This document shows, one piece after another, positions 32,522 through 40,476 of a stretch of DNA of 42,581 nucleotides. How positions within the stretch are numbered: the first letter of the stretch is position 1; each line of letters opens with the position of its first letter. Both the position numbers and the translations under genes were made by a program. Origin of the DNA: Bacteroidales bacterium UBA4179 (lineage in GTDB: Bacteria > Bacteroidota > Bacteroidia > Bacteroidales > Dysgonomonadaceae); NCBI GenBank assembly GCA_002381125.1, contig DFUT01000028.1, forward strand, positions 1 to 42,581, in the 5' to 3' direction. The notes under the pieces are model-generated. The model saw only the letters and a program-made list of their open reading frames with translations. It searched no databases and was not told the origin of the DNA.

Positions 32522-33844
32522 ATGGAAACGTTTTTAATCAGAGCTTTGCAATTGATATTGAGTTTATCGATACTCGTTATCGTCCATGAGTTTGGGCATT
32601 TTGTTTTTGCGCGTATTTTCAAAATTCGCGTCGAAAAATTTTATCTTTTTTTCGATCCCGGTTTTGCTCTTTTTCGGTATAAACCCAAAAACAGCGAGAC
32701 GGAATACGGCATTGGTTGGTTGCCATTGGGCGGTTATGTGAAAATAGCCGGTATGATTGACGAATCTATGGATAGAGAACAAATGGCACAGCCACCCCAA
32801 CCGTGGGAATTTCGTTCCAAACCGGCGTGGCAGCGGTTGTTGGTGATGATTGCAGGCGTCTTGTTCAATATTCTGTTGGCATTCATTATTTATGCGATGG
32901 TGCTTTTTACATGGGATGATACTTATTTGCCGTTGAGAAACGTACATATGGGTATGGAGTTCAGTGAAGTAGCACATAAAGTCGGCTTTCAGGATGGGGA
33001 TATTCTACTGAAGGCCGACGATAAAGAATTGGAACGATTTGGTGTGAGCACGCTTCTCGATATCGTGAATGCTCGTCAGGTAACTGTGTTGCGAGATGGA
33101 CAAGAGGTAGTAATACCGATTCCCGAGAATTTTATGAATGAATTGATGGCGGCAAAAGAAGGTTTTGCCACTTATCGTTTTCCTACGGTAGTGGCCGAAG
33201 TACAAGAGGGAAGCGGAGCGGCCAAAGCAGGATTGCGTTCGGGGGATAGTCTTGTAGCCATAAACGGTGTTCCAACGCCGACTTTTATCGATTTCAAAAG
33301 AGAATTGGAGAAAAATAAGAATCGGGAAATTACCATTGAATTTTATCGAAACGGTATATTGAATACAACGGTTGCGCAGGTCGATTCTACCGGATTATTG
33401 GGATTTTATCCCAAATCGCCTATGCAAATATATCAACCGGTAACCATTAGCTACAATTTCTTTGAGGCGTTCCCGGCCGGAATAAAAATGGGAATCCAGA
33501 CATTAAAAGATTATGTGAATCAGTTTAAATATGTATTTACCAAGGAGGGTGTTTCCTCATTGGGCGGATTTGGAACTATCGGCAGTTTGTTTCCACCCGT
33601 TTGGGATTGGCATGCGTTTTGGATGATGACCGCATTTTTGTCTGTGATTTTGGCATTTATGAATATACTCCCGATACCGGGATTGGATGGTGGACATGTT
33701 TTGTTTTTGCTTTGTGAAGTGATTTCGGGGAAAAAACCCAGCGAAAAATTCTTGGAGTATGCTCAAATTGCAGGTATGATTTTTTTGTTGGCTCTGGTAC
33801 TTTATGCCAATGGAATGGATATAATACGAGCCCTATTTAAATAA
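32522..33844 (+). CDS. rseP: Site-2 intramembrane zinc metalloprotease RseP
   Basis: 440-residue integral membrane protease. The zinc motif is H22-E-F-G-H26 (VHEFGH) in the first transmembrane helix, and the third ligand Asp lies in PIPGLDGGHVLF near residue 395. One or two PDZ domains lie between (about 140-290; GSGAAKAGLRSGDSLVAING is the clear one). It probably performs regulated intramembrane proteolysis of anti-sigma factors or clears signal peptides. It lies between dxr and metF with gaps of 37 and 11 nt. No sigma/anti-sigma pair is present in the window. Confidence 0.95.
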   Translation: METFLIRALQLILSLSILVIVHEFGHFVFARIFKIRVEKFYLFFDPGFALFRYKPKNSETEYGIGWLPLGGYVKIAGMIDESMDREQMAQPPQPWEFRSKPAWQRLLVMIAGVLFNILLAFIIYAMVLFTWDDTYLPLRNVHMGMEFSEVAHKVGFQDGDILLKADDKELERFGVSTLLDIVNARQVTVLRDGQEVVIPIPENFMNELMAAKEGFATYRFPTVVAEVQEGSGAAKAGLRSGDSLVAINGVPTPTFIDFKRELEKNKNREITIEFYRNGILNTTVAQVDSTGLLGFYPKSPMQIYQPVTISYNFFEAFPAGIKMGIQTLKDYVNQFKYVFTKEGVSSLGGFGTIGSLFPPVWDWHAFWMMTAFLSVILAFMNILPIPGLDGGHVLFLLCEVISGKKPSEKFLEYAQIAGMIFLLALVLYANGMDIIRALFK

Positions 33845-33855
33845 GTTGGAAAAAT

Positions 33856-34806
33856 ATGAAAGTTTCAGAATTAATACGAACAGCAACAAAAACCGCTTTT
33901 TCTTTTGAGTTGTTGCCTCCTCTCAAAGGAAACGGGATTTACCGGGTTTTTGATACGATAGATATGCTGAAAGAGTTTGATCCAAAATATATCAATATTA
34001 CAACTCATCATAGTGAAACGGTATATCAAGAAGATGCAAACGGTGTAATTCGCAAGGTGAATATTCGTCGACGGCCGGGAACGGTTGCCCTTGCTGCAGC
34101 CATTCAAAGCAGATACGGTATCACGGCTGTTCCTCACATTATATGCAAAGGTTTTTCGAAACAGGAAACAGAATATGCTTTGATTGATCTTATGTTTTTG
34201 GGTGTGAATAATCTGTTGCTTTTACGTGGAGATGTCAATAAGTTGGATGAGGAACAGAAAAAAATGGATAGTCACGAACACGCAACCGATTTGCAAGAGC
34301 AAGTAAATAATTTCAACAAAGGAATAGCACTCGACGGTACCGAATTTACTCCTCCCGAAGAACCTTTTTCTTACGGAATGGCGTGTTATCCGGAAAAACA
34401 TGCGGAATCGCCCAATATGGAATCGGAAATTTTTTATACGAAAATGAAGGTCGATAATGGGGCAGAATATTTGGTAACCCAAATGTTTTTCGATAATCGC
34501 AAATATTTTGAATTTGTTGATCGATGTCATGCCGAAGGGATTCATGTACCCATCATTCCGGGTATAAAACCCATTCACCTGAAAAATCAACTGACGGTTT
34601 TACCTAAAGTTTTTGGAACAAACATTCCGGAAGATCTGGCAAAAGAATTGCGGAAGTGTAGAAACGATGATGATGCCAAAGAAGTGGGGATCGAATGGTG
34701 TATAGCACAGTGTAGGGAACTGATTCAACATAATGTGCCCAGTATTCATTTTTATTCTTTTATGGCAACAGAGAGTGTTTACAGGGTTGCGAAGGAAATT
34801 TATTAA
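33856..34806 (+). CDS. metF: Methylenetetrahydrofolate reductase
   Basis: 316-residue FAD enzyme reducing 5,10-methylene-THF to 5-methyl-THF, the methyl donor for methionine synthesis. It is a TIM barrel with the catalytic Glu in FSFELLPPLKG, the ITTHHSE strand, LLLRGD, SYGMACYPEKHAES, the FAD-binding VTQMFFDNRKYFEF and PIIPGIKPI. Length fits bacterial MetF. It works with the sulfhydrylase encoded at 6782-8059. It sits 11 nt after rseP, probably co-transcribed. Confidence 0.96.
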   Translation: MKVSELIRTATKTAFSFELLPPLKGNGIYRVFDTIDMLKEFDPKYINITTHHSETVYQEDANGVIRKVNIRRRPGTVALAAAIQSRYGITAVPHIICKGFSKQETEYALIDLMFLGVNNLLLLRGDVNKLDEEQKKMDSHEHATDLQEQVNNFNKGIALDGTEFTPPEEPFSYGMACYPEKHAESPNMESEIFYTKMKVDNGAEYLVTQMFFDNRKYFEFVDRCHAEGIHVPIIPGIKPIHLKNQLTVLPKVFGTNIPEDLAKELRKCRNDDDAKEVGIEWCIAQCRELIQHNVPSIHFYSFMATESVYRVAKEIY

Positions 34807-34869
34807 ATAGTTTTTTCGAAGAATAGGCCGGAAGAACCGCGTATTTTTCTTAATAAATTGGAAGAGCAA

Positions 34870-35979
34870 ATGTATTTTGGAGATATCATTGGGTTGCGAG
34901 ATATTAAGAAGCATCTTATCGAATCCGTGCAAAGGGGATTTGTTCCTCATGCCCGTTTGTTTTATGGCCCCGAAGGAGTAGGCAAACTGCCTCTTGCCAT
35001 TGCATACGCAAGGTATCTCAATTGTTTGCATCCCGGGGCGGAAGATGCATGTGGCGAATGCCCTTCGTGTCTTAAATTCAATAAATTGGCGCATCCCGAT
35101 TTGCATTTTGCTTTTCCTGTCGTTAAATCTAAGGTCTCTGACGAATATTTGCCTCAATGGCGAAATTTTCTTTCCCAAAACACCTATTTCAATCTCAACG
35201 ATTGGCTAAATTTTATTGATGCGCAAAATGCACAAGGAATTATTTATGCTAAGGAAAGTAACGAGATCCTTCGCAAGCTCAGTTTGAAAATTTACGAGGC
35301 AAAATACCGCATTATGATTGTATGGCTGCCCGAAAAAATGCATGAGGCATGTGCCAATAAACTTTTAAAGATAATTGAGGAACCACCATCGAATACTGTG
35401 TTTCTTTTGGTTTCCGAAGAACCGAATGAAGTATTGCCAACCATTCAGTCGCGTTGCCAACCCCTTCATATCAGGGCGATTGAAGAAAATGAAATGGTTG
35501 ATATAATTGAATCGAAATATCGTTTTTCAAAAAAAGATGCTTCGGCTGTGGCTCATGTCGCCAACGGTAGTTTTACCAAAGCAATTTCGATCATTGAATC
35601 GACAGATGAGAACAGGTTTTTCTTCGATTTGTTTAAAAAAATGATGCGGGCTTCCGCTTCACGAAAAATAAAAAACATCAAAGCAATAGCAAACGAAATA
35701 GCAGGGATAGGTCGAGAGATGCAAAAGAGTTATCTCCTGTATTGTCTGCGCATGTTTCGAGAATATTTTATGAATAACCTGAATGAACCCAAAATCGTGT
35801 ATTTGAATAGTGAAGAAGCCGATTTTGGTATTCGGTTTTCTTCTTTTATTAATGAACGAAATGTGGAAAAACTTAATGACGAGTTTTCCATTGCCTATCG
35901 GCAAATTGAACAGAATGGCAATGCGAAGATTATTTTTCTTGATCTTTGTTTGAAGGTTACCGTTTTATTATTAAAATAA
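34870..35979 (+). CDS. holB: DNA polymerase III subunit delta prime
   Basis: 369-residue clamp-loader subunit of the AAA+ family. The Walker A-like loop is GPEGVGKLPLA, lacking the Ser/Thr after Lys, so ATP binding is doubtful, as is common for delta prime. The zinc finger CGECPSC with an earlier Cys (CLHPGAEDAC) and the SRC motif QSRCQPLHIR are present. I chose ATG 34870 (MYFGDIIGLRDIKKHLIES); TTG 34858 would add four residues. It follows metF by 63 nt and precedes ricT by 75 nt. Downstream helical domains are less conserved. Confidence 0.92.
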   Translation: MYFGDIIGLRDIKKHLIESVQRGFVPHARLFYGPEGVGKLPLAIAYARYLNCLHPGAEDACGECPSCLKFNKLAHPDLHFAFPVVKSKVSDEYLPQWRNFLSQNTYFNLNDWLNFIDAQNAQGIIYAKESNEILRKLSLKIYEAKYRIMIVWLPEKMHEACANKLLKIIEEPPSNTVFLLVSEEPNEVLPTIQSRCQPLHIRAIEENEMVDIIESKYRFSKKDASAVAHVANGSFTKAISIIESTDENRFFFDLFKKMMRASASRKIKNIKAIANEIAGIGREMQKSYLLYCLRMFREYFMNNLNEPKIVYLNSEEADFGIRFSSFINERNVEKLNDEFSIAYRQIEQNGNAKIIFLDLCLKVTVLLLK

Positions 35980-36002
35980 TTTTTGTAATTTGTCCTGAAT
36001 TA

Positions 36003-36052
36003 CAACTTAACAAGTTGAATCACCATAAATCACGTAAAATAGAATCTATTTT
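36003..36052. repeat. Two small inverted repeats directly before the RicT-like gene
   Basis: CAACTT-AAC-AAGTTG (36003-36017) and AAAATAG-AAT-CTATTTT (36036-36052) lie in the 75-nt gap. The second ends 2 nt before the ATG, where it could hinder translation initiation if folded. Both are A/T-rich and could be chance. Confidence 0.35.
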
Positions 36053-36054
36053 GT

Positions 36055-37290
36055 ATGGAAAGTAAAGATAAATCAATATACGACGACTTTTCGGATGCAA
36101 CATCCGAAGAATCATTCTCAATAAAAAACATAAAATGTTGTTATGGTTGTACTCCACATACCAATAAATTGCATACATACGATTGGTTGTATAATTACCC
36201 CGAAATGCAGGCGGTTACCAAGATGGTGGAGGTACAGTTCAAAAATACGCGAAAAGGATATTATATCAATAGCAACAATATCGATTTGAATATAGGCGAT
36301 ATGGTAGCCGTAGAAGCTAATCCGGGGCACGACATTGGAATGGTTTCGCTAACGGGCAAGTTGGTGGAACTGCAAATGAAAAAAAATAATTTTCGCGAAG
36401 AAAATAACGACGGATTAAAACGGATATACCGTATTGCAAGACCGACGGATTTGGAGAAATACAATCAGGCGAAAGCGAGGGAGTACCCAACCATGATTCG
36501 TTCTCGTCAAATAGCCGAAGATTTGGGCTTAGAAATGAAAATAGGCGATGTGGAATATCAAGGTGACGGGAGTAAAGCTATTTTTTATTACATTGCCGAT
36601 GAACGGGTGGATTTTCGACAGCTAATTAAAGTTTTAGCAGCCGAATTCAAGGTGAAAATCGAAATGAGGCAAATTGGAGCACGGCAAGAAGCAGGGCGAA
36701 TCGGAGGTATTGGTCCTTGTGGACGTGAATTGTGCTGTAGTAGCTGGATGACGAACTTTGTATCGGTTTCCACATCTTGTGCCCGTTGTCAAGATCTTTC
36801 TATTAATCCTCAAAAATTAGCGGGACAGTGCGGAAAATTAAAATGTTGTCTCAATTACGAAGTCGATGCTTATGTAGAGGCGCAAAAAAACTTACCTTCA
36901 CCCGAGATTGTTCTTCAAACTAAAGATGCCGATTATTATCATGTAAAAACCGATATTTTTCTTGGGCGATTGACTTATTCCGCCGATAAAGAAAATCCGA
37001 TTAATTCGGTTACCCTTTCAAAGGAACGCGTTTTTGAAATTATCGATATGAATAAAAAAGGGGAAAAACCGTTGAAGTTGGAATTGGATGACGAGTGTGG
37101 AAATCAAGAGAATTCCCTGTACATGAATGATTTGCTGAATGATCAGAATATCAATCGTTTCGATAAAGAAAGTACGAATTCCGGTGTCAAAAAGAAGAAA
37201 AAGAAGAAAAAACGGAAACAATTTAAAAAATCCAACAGAGGAAAGACGAGGAAGTCGTCGAATAATTCCAATAATAAGAATGAACGGTAA
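36055..37290 (+). CDS. ricT: PSP1/RicT-like iron-sulfur regulatory protein
   Basis: 411-residue cytoplasmic protein with a PSP1 domain. After a short acidic N terminus it carries a clustered-cysteine core: KCCYGC near residues 23-28, then GPCGRELCCSSW, SCARCQDLS and GQCGKLKCCLNYE (about 220-265). This is the pattern of RicT (YaaT), which in Bacillus binds Fe-S clusters with RicA and RicF and affects RNA processing. The C terminus (about 375-411) is a lysine-rich tail, a likely nucleic-acid contact. RicA/RicF genes are not nearby. It lies between holB and gldH and overlaps gldH by 11 nt. The holB-ricT order recurs in Firmicutes too. Confidence 0.9.
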   Translation: MESKDKSIYDDFSDATSEESFSIKNIKCCYGCTPHTNKLHTYDWLYNYPEMQAVTKMVEVQFKNTRKGYYINSNNIDLNIGDMVAVEANPGHDIGMVSLTGKLVELQMKKNNFREENNDGLKRIYRIARPTDLEKYNQAKAREYPTMIRSRQIAEDLGLEMKIGDVEYQGDGSKAIFYYIADERVDFRQLIKVLAAEFKVKIEMRQIGARQEAGRIGGIGPCGRELCCSSWMTNFVSVSTSCARCQDLSINPQKLAGQCGKLKCCLNYEVDAYVEAQKNLPSPEIVLQTKDADYYHVKTDIFLGRLTYSADKENPINSVTLSKERVFEIIDMNKKGEKPLKLELDDECGNQENSLYMNDLLNDQNINRFDKESTNSGVKKKKKKKKRKQFKKSNRGKTRKSSNNSNNKNER

Positions 37291-37762
37291 AGTGTTTCTT
37301 TTCTTGAATTGTTTCTTTGCCTTATTGTTTTCTTGCACCGAAAGTGAAGAGTATTATGCATTTAAACATATTTCGGATGGACGATGGTTCAAGGATAGCG
37401 TTATATGTTTGCAATTTGACTCTCTTCGGTTAAATTCGTCCGATGTATATCATGTAGATATTGAGATTATACACAATAAAAGTTATCCTTATCAAGATTT
37501 GTGGTTTTTGATCGGATCAAATCTGCAAGATTCTATTTTGCAATATGATACTTTAAAATGTTGGGTTAGCGATCAATTTGGAAAATGGGTGGGTGCAGGT
37601 GGAAGTGGATTGCATCAACTTTCCGTACCTTATAGGAAAAATATAAGTGTGGAAAGCACAGTAAAAAATTATTGTTTTTTTATTCATCAGTTTATGAAGG
37701 ATGATCCTTTGCTTGGAGTGGAGAAGATAGGCGTCAAAATTTACAAAGCAACGAATTTTTGA
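37280..37762 (+). CDS. gldH: Gliding motility-type lipoprotein GldH
   Basis: 160-residue lipoprotein with lipobox LLFSC (C19) after a short hydrophobic signal. The mature domain is beta-rich (DSVICLQFDSL, VYHVDIEIIHNKSYPYQDLWFLIG, CWVSDQFGKWVGAGGSGLHQL), the GldH family pattern. In gliding Flavobacteria GldH supports motility with other Gld proteins; Bacteroidales carry it without gliding, so the role here is envelope-related but unclear. I chose ATG 37280, which overlaps the ricT stop by 11 nt. The frame is open farther upstream, but that part only reads ricT's basic tail out of frame. Confidence 0.88.
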   Translation: MNGKVFLFLNCFFALLFSCTESEEYYAFKHISDGRWFKDSVICLQFDSLRLNSSDVYHVDIEIIHNKSYPYQDLWFLIGSNLQDSILQYDTLKCWVSDQFGKWVGAGGSGLHQLSVPYRKNISVESTVKNYCFFIHQFMKDDPLLGVEKIGVKIYKATNF

Positions 37763-37790
37763 TTGAGTTCTTGGACTTTTTGAAGTTAAC

Positions 37791-37822
37791 AAAAAAGACT
37801 GCCTTTTTGAGACAGCCTTTTT
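37791..37822. terminator. Bidirectional terminator between gldH and the glucan operon
   Basis: A hairpin flanked by A-run and T-run on both strands: AAAAAAG...CTG pairs with CAG...CTTTTT, around a loop of about eleven bases, with one mismatch. It lies 28 nt past gldH and 27 nt past the GH57 stop, so it can serve both convergent units. Confidence 0.75.
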
Positions 37823-37849
37823 ATGCATTTTATTGAGAGTAGGCGATGA

Positions 37850-39181
37850 CTATTCCACTTCTTCTTTTTTCTTGACAAATTTTTCCACATTGGCTTCCCT
37901 GATGCTTTTGAGTTCGGCTTCTAATTTTTTGATTTTCTTTTCTTGATTGCGAATAATGGTAAGCAGCGAACTAAGTTCTTCGTTATCCACAGTATCGGGA
38001 TATTGTGCTTTAACACGACCAATGAAATCGCTTAAAACATTCATGTAATTGTTGAAAGCATCGTATGGAGAGGGGTAGGGACTGAACAGATTGTAGCCTC
38101 CTTCTTTTGAAAAATGTTTTGTGGACATATAATAAAAATGATCGCTAGTTTGCAAATAGAGCCAATCTTGTTTCAATCGCCGGTCATCGCAAAGGCGCAC
38201 GCGTTCACTAATGTTATAAAGCGTATTGAATGCACTACGTTGCAAGGTATTACCCAACCAAGCACTTAAATCGCGCTCTTCGTCTGACCAAGAAATGGGT
38301 TCAGGTACCGATATGGAGCCAATAGGTTTGTGATTATCAAGTATTTCACTTGGCATAGCAAATTCGATATTATTTTCAAAAGCAAAACGAGGCAATGCTT
38401 TCATAAATTCGAAGATACCGGTATAGGAAGGTTGTAAATTGCCAAATGTTTCGTAATTCATAAAAAGGTTGATAACCTCTTCCTCCGGAGGAGTTGCTGC
38501 TATCCAATCGATGAGTTTTTCTGCTGTTAATGGATAATCATGCCAAGTGTAATCGGAAAAACGGAACGTAATATTTTCAGTCAACCCCGAGTTTCTAAGC
38601 AGCAATTTTACGTTGGGTTGAGTTTCGGAGAGGTAAACATAGTTAGGGCTTTTCCAACCTAAAACCTGTTTTGCACCTTCGGTGATCATTTTGCGATACC
38701 CCATCTTATAAGCCATTTCCGATATTTTGTCGGAATAAATAAGTTCAGTATTGCGGAATACCGTTGGTTCTTGATTAAATAACAGTTTTATTTTTTCTGC
38801 ATGTTGTTTTACCTGCATTTCAAATTCTACCGGATCGGCCAGGGAGGACAATGAATGAGCATATGTTTCGGAAAGGAATTCCACATTTCCCGTTTTGCTC
38901 AATTCCATAAGGCCGTCTATTACCTCCGGTGCATAGATTTCAAGTTGATCCAACGCTACGCCGGAAATAGAAAAGGCAATTTTAAACTTCCCTTTGTAAA
39001 GATTGACAAGATCCAAAAACATACGATTGGCAGGTAAAAACGATTTATCCGCAATTTGTTGAAGAATACTTTCGTTGGAATAATCGTCGTAATAATAATG
39101 ATCTTTTCCGATATTGAAAAAGCGGTACCTTTTTAGACGAAAGGGCTGATGAATTTGAAAATAAAAACAAATTTTTTTCAT
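37850..39181 (-). CDS. GH57 family alpha-amylase-like protein
   Basis: 443-residue protein without signal peptide, in a cytoplasmic glucan operon. GH57 region 1 is QIHQP (9-13), region 2 GNVEFLSETYAH, region 3 FRNTELIYSD with expected nucleophile E146, and region 4 MNYETFG. In region 4, catalytically active members have Asp where this protein has N242, so the acid/base is missing and the protein may be a catalytically weak or inactive GH57-like homologue. The last ~50 residues form a charged coiled coil (IRNQEKKIKKLEAELKSI). It is third in the operon, 29 nt after the glycosyltransferase gene. Its substrate is probably glycogen-like alpha-glucan. Confidence 0.9.
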   Translation of the reverse strand: MKKICFYFQIHQPFRLKRYRFFNIGKDHYYYDDYSNESILQQIADKSFLPANRMFLDLVNLYKGKFKIAFSISGVALDQLEIYAPEVIDGLMELSKTGNVEFLSETYAHSLSSLADPVEFEMQVKQHAEKIKLLFNQEPTVFRNTELIYSDKISEMAYKMGYRKMITEGAKQVLGWKSPNYVYLSETQPNVKLLLRNSGLTENITFRFSDYTWHDYPLTAEKLIDWIAATPPEEEVINLFMNYETFGNLQPSYTGIFEFMKALPRFAFENNIEFAMPSEILDNHKPIGSISVPEPISWSDEERDLSAWLGNTLQRSAFNTLYNISERVRLCDDRRLKQDWLYLQTSDHFYYMSTKHFSKEGGYNLFSPYPSPYDAFNNYMNVLSDFIGRVKAQYPDTVDNEELSSLLTIIRNQEKKIKKLEAELKSIREANVEKFVKKKEEVE

Positions 39182-39210
39182 ATAAACTTTTTTTGTTTTT
39201 TTCTAATTTT

Positions 39211-40473
39211 TTATTTATAAACAAGACGATTATATATATCGCGTACTTTTTGAGCTGCGTATTCCCACTTAATATTATCTACTTCTTTTTTCCCTTCTTC
39301 CTTAAGGAATTCGGATATACCGGGATAAGTGCAAAGAGAATAGATTGAATCTGCTATTGCATCTACATCCCAGTAATCGGTTTTAATGACATAATTCAGA
39401 ATTTCGGAGCAACCCGATTGATAGGAAATAATACATGGAACGCCGCATTGCATGGCTTCGAGAGGGGAAATGCCAAACGGCTCCGAAACAGAAGGCATTA
39501 CATACACATCGCTCGATTTAAACATTTCGTATACTTGCCTTCCTCGAAGAAATCCCGTAAAATGAAATCTGTCGGCTATACCTCTATCGGCTGCCATATG
39601 GATCATGTCGTTCAACATATCGCCGCTTCCAGCCATTACAAAACGGATATGTTTTGTTTTTCTAAGTACTTGGGTGGCTGCTTCCACAAAAAATTCAGGA
39701 CCCTTTTGCATGGTTATACGGCCAAGAAAAGTAACAATTTTTTCGGGAACACCGGCCAATCGTTCGATGGTTTCAATTTCGGGATTCAATGGGTCTACCG
39801 CATTGTGAACGGTTACTACTTTATCTTCGGGTTGATGATAATTTTCAATTACAATTTTACGTGTCAAATTGCTTACGCAAATAATTTTGTCGCAATGATC
39901 CATCCCATCTTTTTCGATGCCATAAACCATAGGATTGGGTTTTCCTCGACTTCGGTCAAATTCGGTTGCATGAACATGAATGACAAGTGGTTTGCCCGAA
40001 ACGCTTTTAGCATGGAGTCCTGCGGGATAGGTGACCCAATCGTGGGCATGAATGATATCGAAATCGTAGGCACGGGCAATTACGCCGGCTACAATGGAAT
40101 AATTGTTGATTTCTTCCAAAATATTGGAAGGGTAACGTCCCGAAAATTCAATGCATCCTAAATCGTTGGTATATATATAGCTAAAATTGGCATAAATATG
40201 ATCGCGCAGACGGTAATATTCCTGAGGATCCATAAATTTGCCTAATCGCTCTTTTACTGTTTCCCACGGTACATCGCGCCATACGATAGGAGTGTTGTTT
40301 GCTCCAATTATTTTTAAGAAACTCTGATCCTCGTCACCCCAAGCTCTGGGCATTACAAAGGTTATTTCCATGTCCGGTTGCATGGAAAGACCTTTTGTCA
40401 ATCCATAACTGGCGGTTCCAAGTCCTCCAAGAATATGTGGTGGGAATTCCCATCCAAACATCAAAACTTTCAT
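39211..40473 (-). CDS. GT4 glycosyltransferase, probable glycogen synthase-like
   Basis: 420-residue GT-B fold enzyme. The N-terminal MKVLMFGWEFPPHILGGLG contains the GGLG loop typical of starch/glycogen synthase-like enzymes. HAHDW and HVHATEFDRSRG follow. The C-terminal domain has FLGRITMQKGPEF and the E-x7-E motif in EPFGISPLEAMQCG. It lacks the N-terminal KTGGL motif of bacterial GlgA, so it is better placed in GT4 and may use UDP- or ADP-glucose. Position between debranching enzyme (3-nt gap) and GH57 gene points to alpha-glucan synthesis. Donor and acceptor are inferred, not shown. Confidence 0.9.
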   Translation of the reverse strand: MKVLMFGWEFPPHILGGLGTASYGLTKGLSMQPDMEITFVMPRAWGDEDQSFLKIIGANNTPIVWRDVPWETVKERLGKFMDPQEYYRLRDHIYANFSYIYTNDLGCIEFSGRYPSNILEEINNYSIVAGVIARAYDFDIIHAHDWVTYPAGLHAKSVSGKPLVIHVHATEFDRSRGKPNPMVYGIEKDGMDHCDKIICVSNLTRKIVIENYHQPEDKVVTVHNAVDPLNPEIETIERLAGVPEKIVTFLGRITMQKGPEFFVEAATQVLRKTKHIRFVMAGSGDMLNDMIHMAADRGIADRFHFTGFLRGRQVYEMFKSSDVYVMPSVSEPFGISPLEAMQCGVPCIISYQSGCSEILNYVIKTDYWDVDAIADSIYSLCTYPGISEFLKEEGKKEVDNIKWEYAAQKVRDIYNRLVYK

Positions 40474-40476
40474 ATT

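Noticed and set aside
37139..37279. Upstream extension of the gldH frame
   Set aside because: It reads the basic tail of ricT out of frame and would bury the lipoprotein signal inside the protein.
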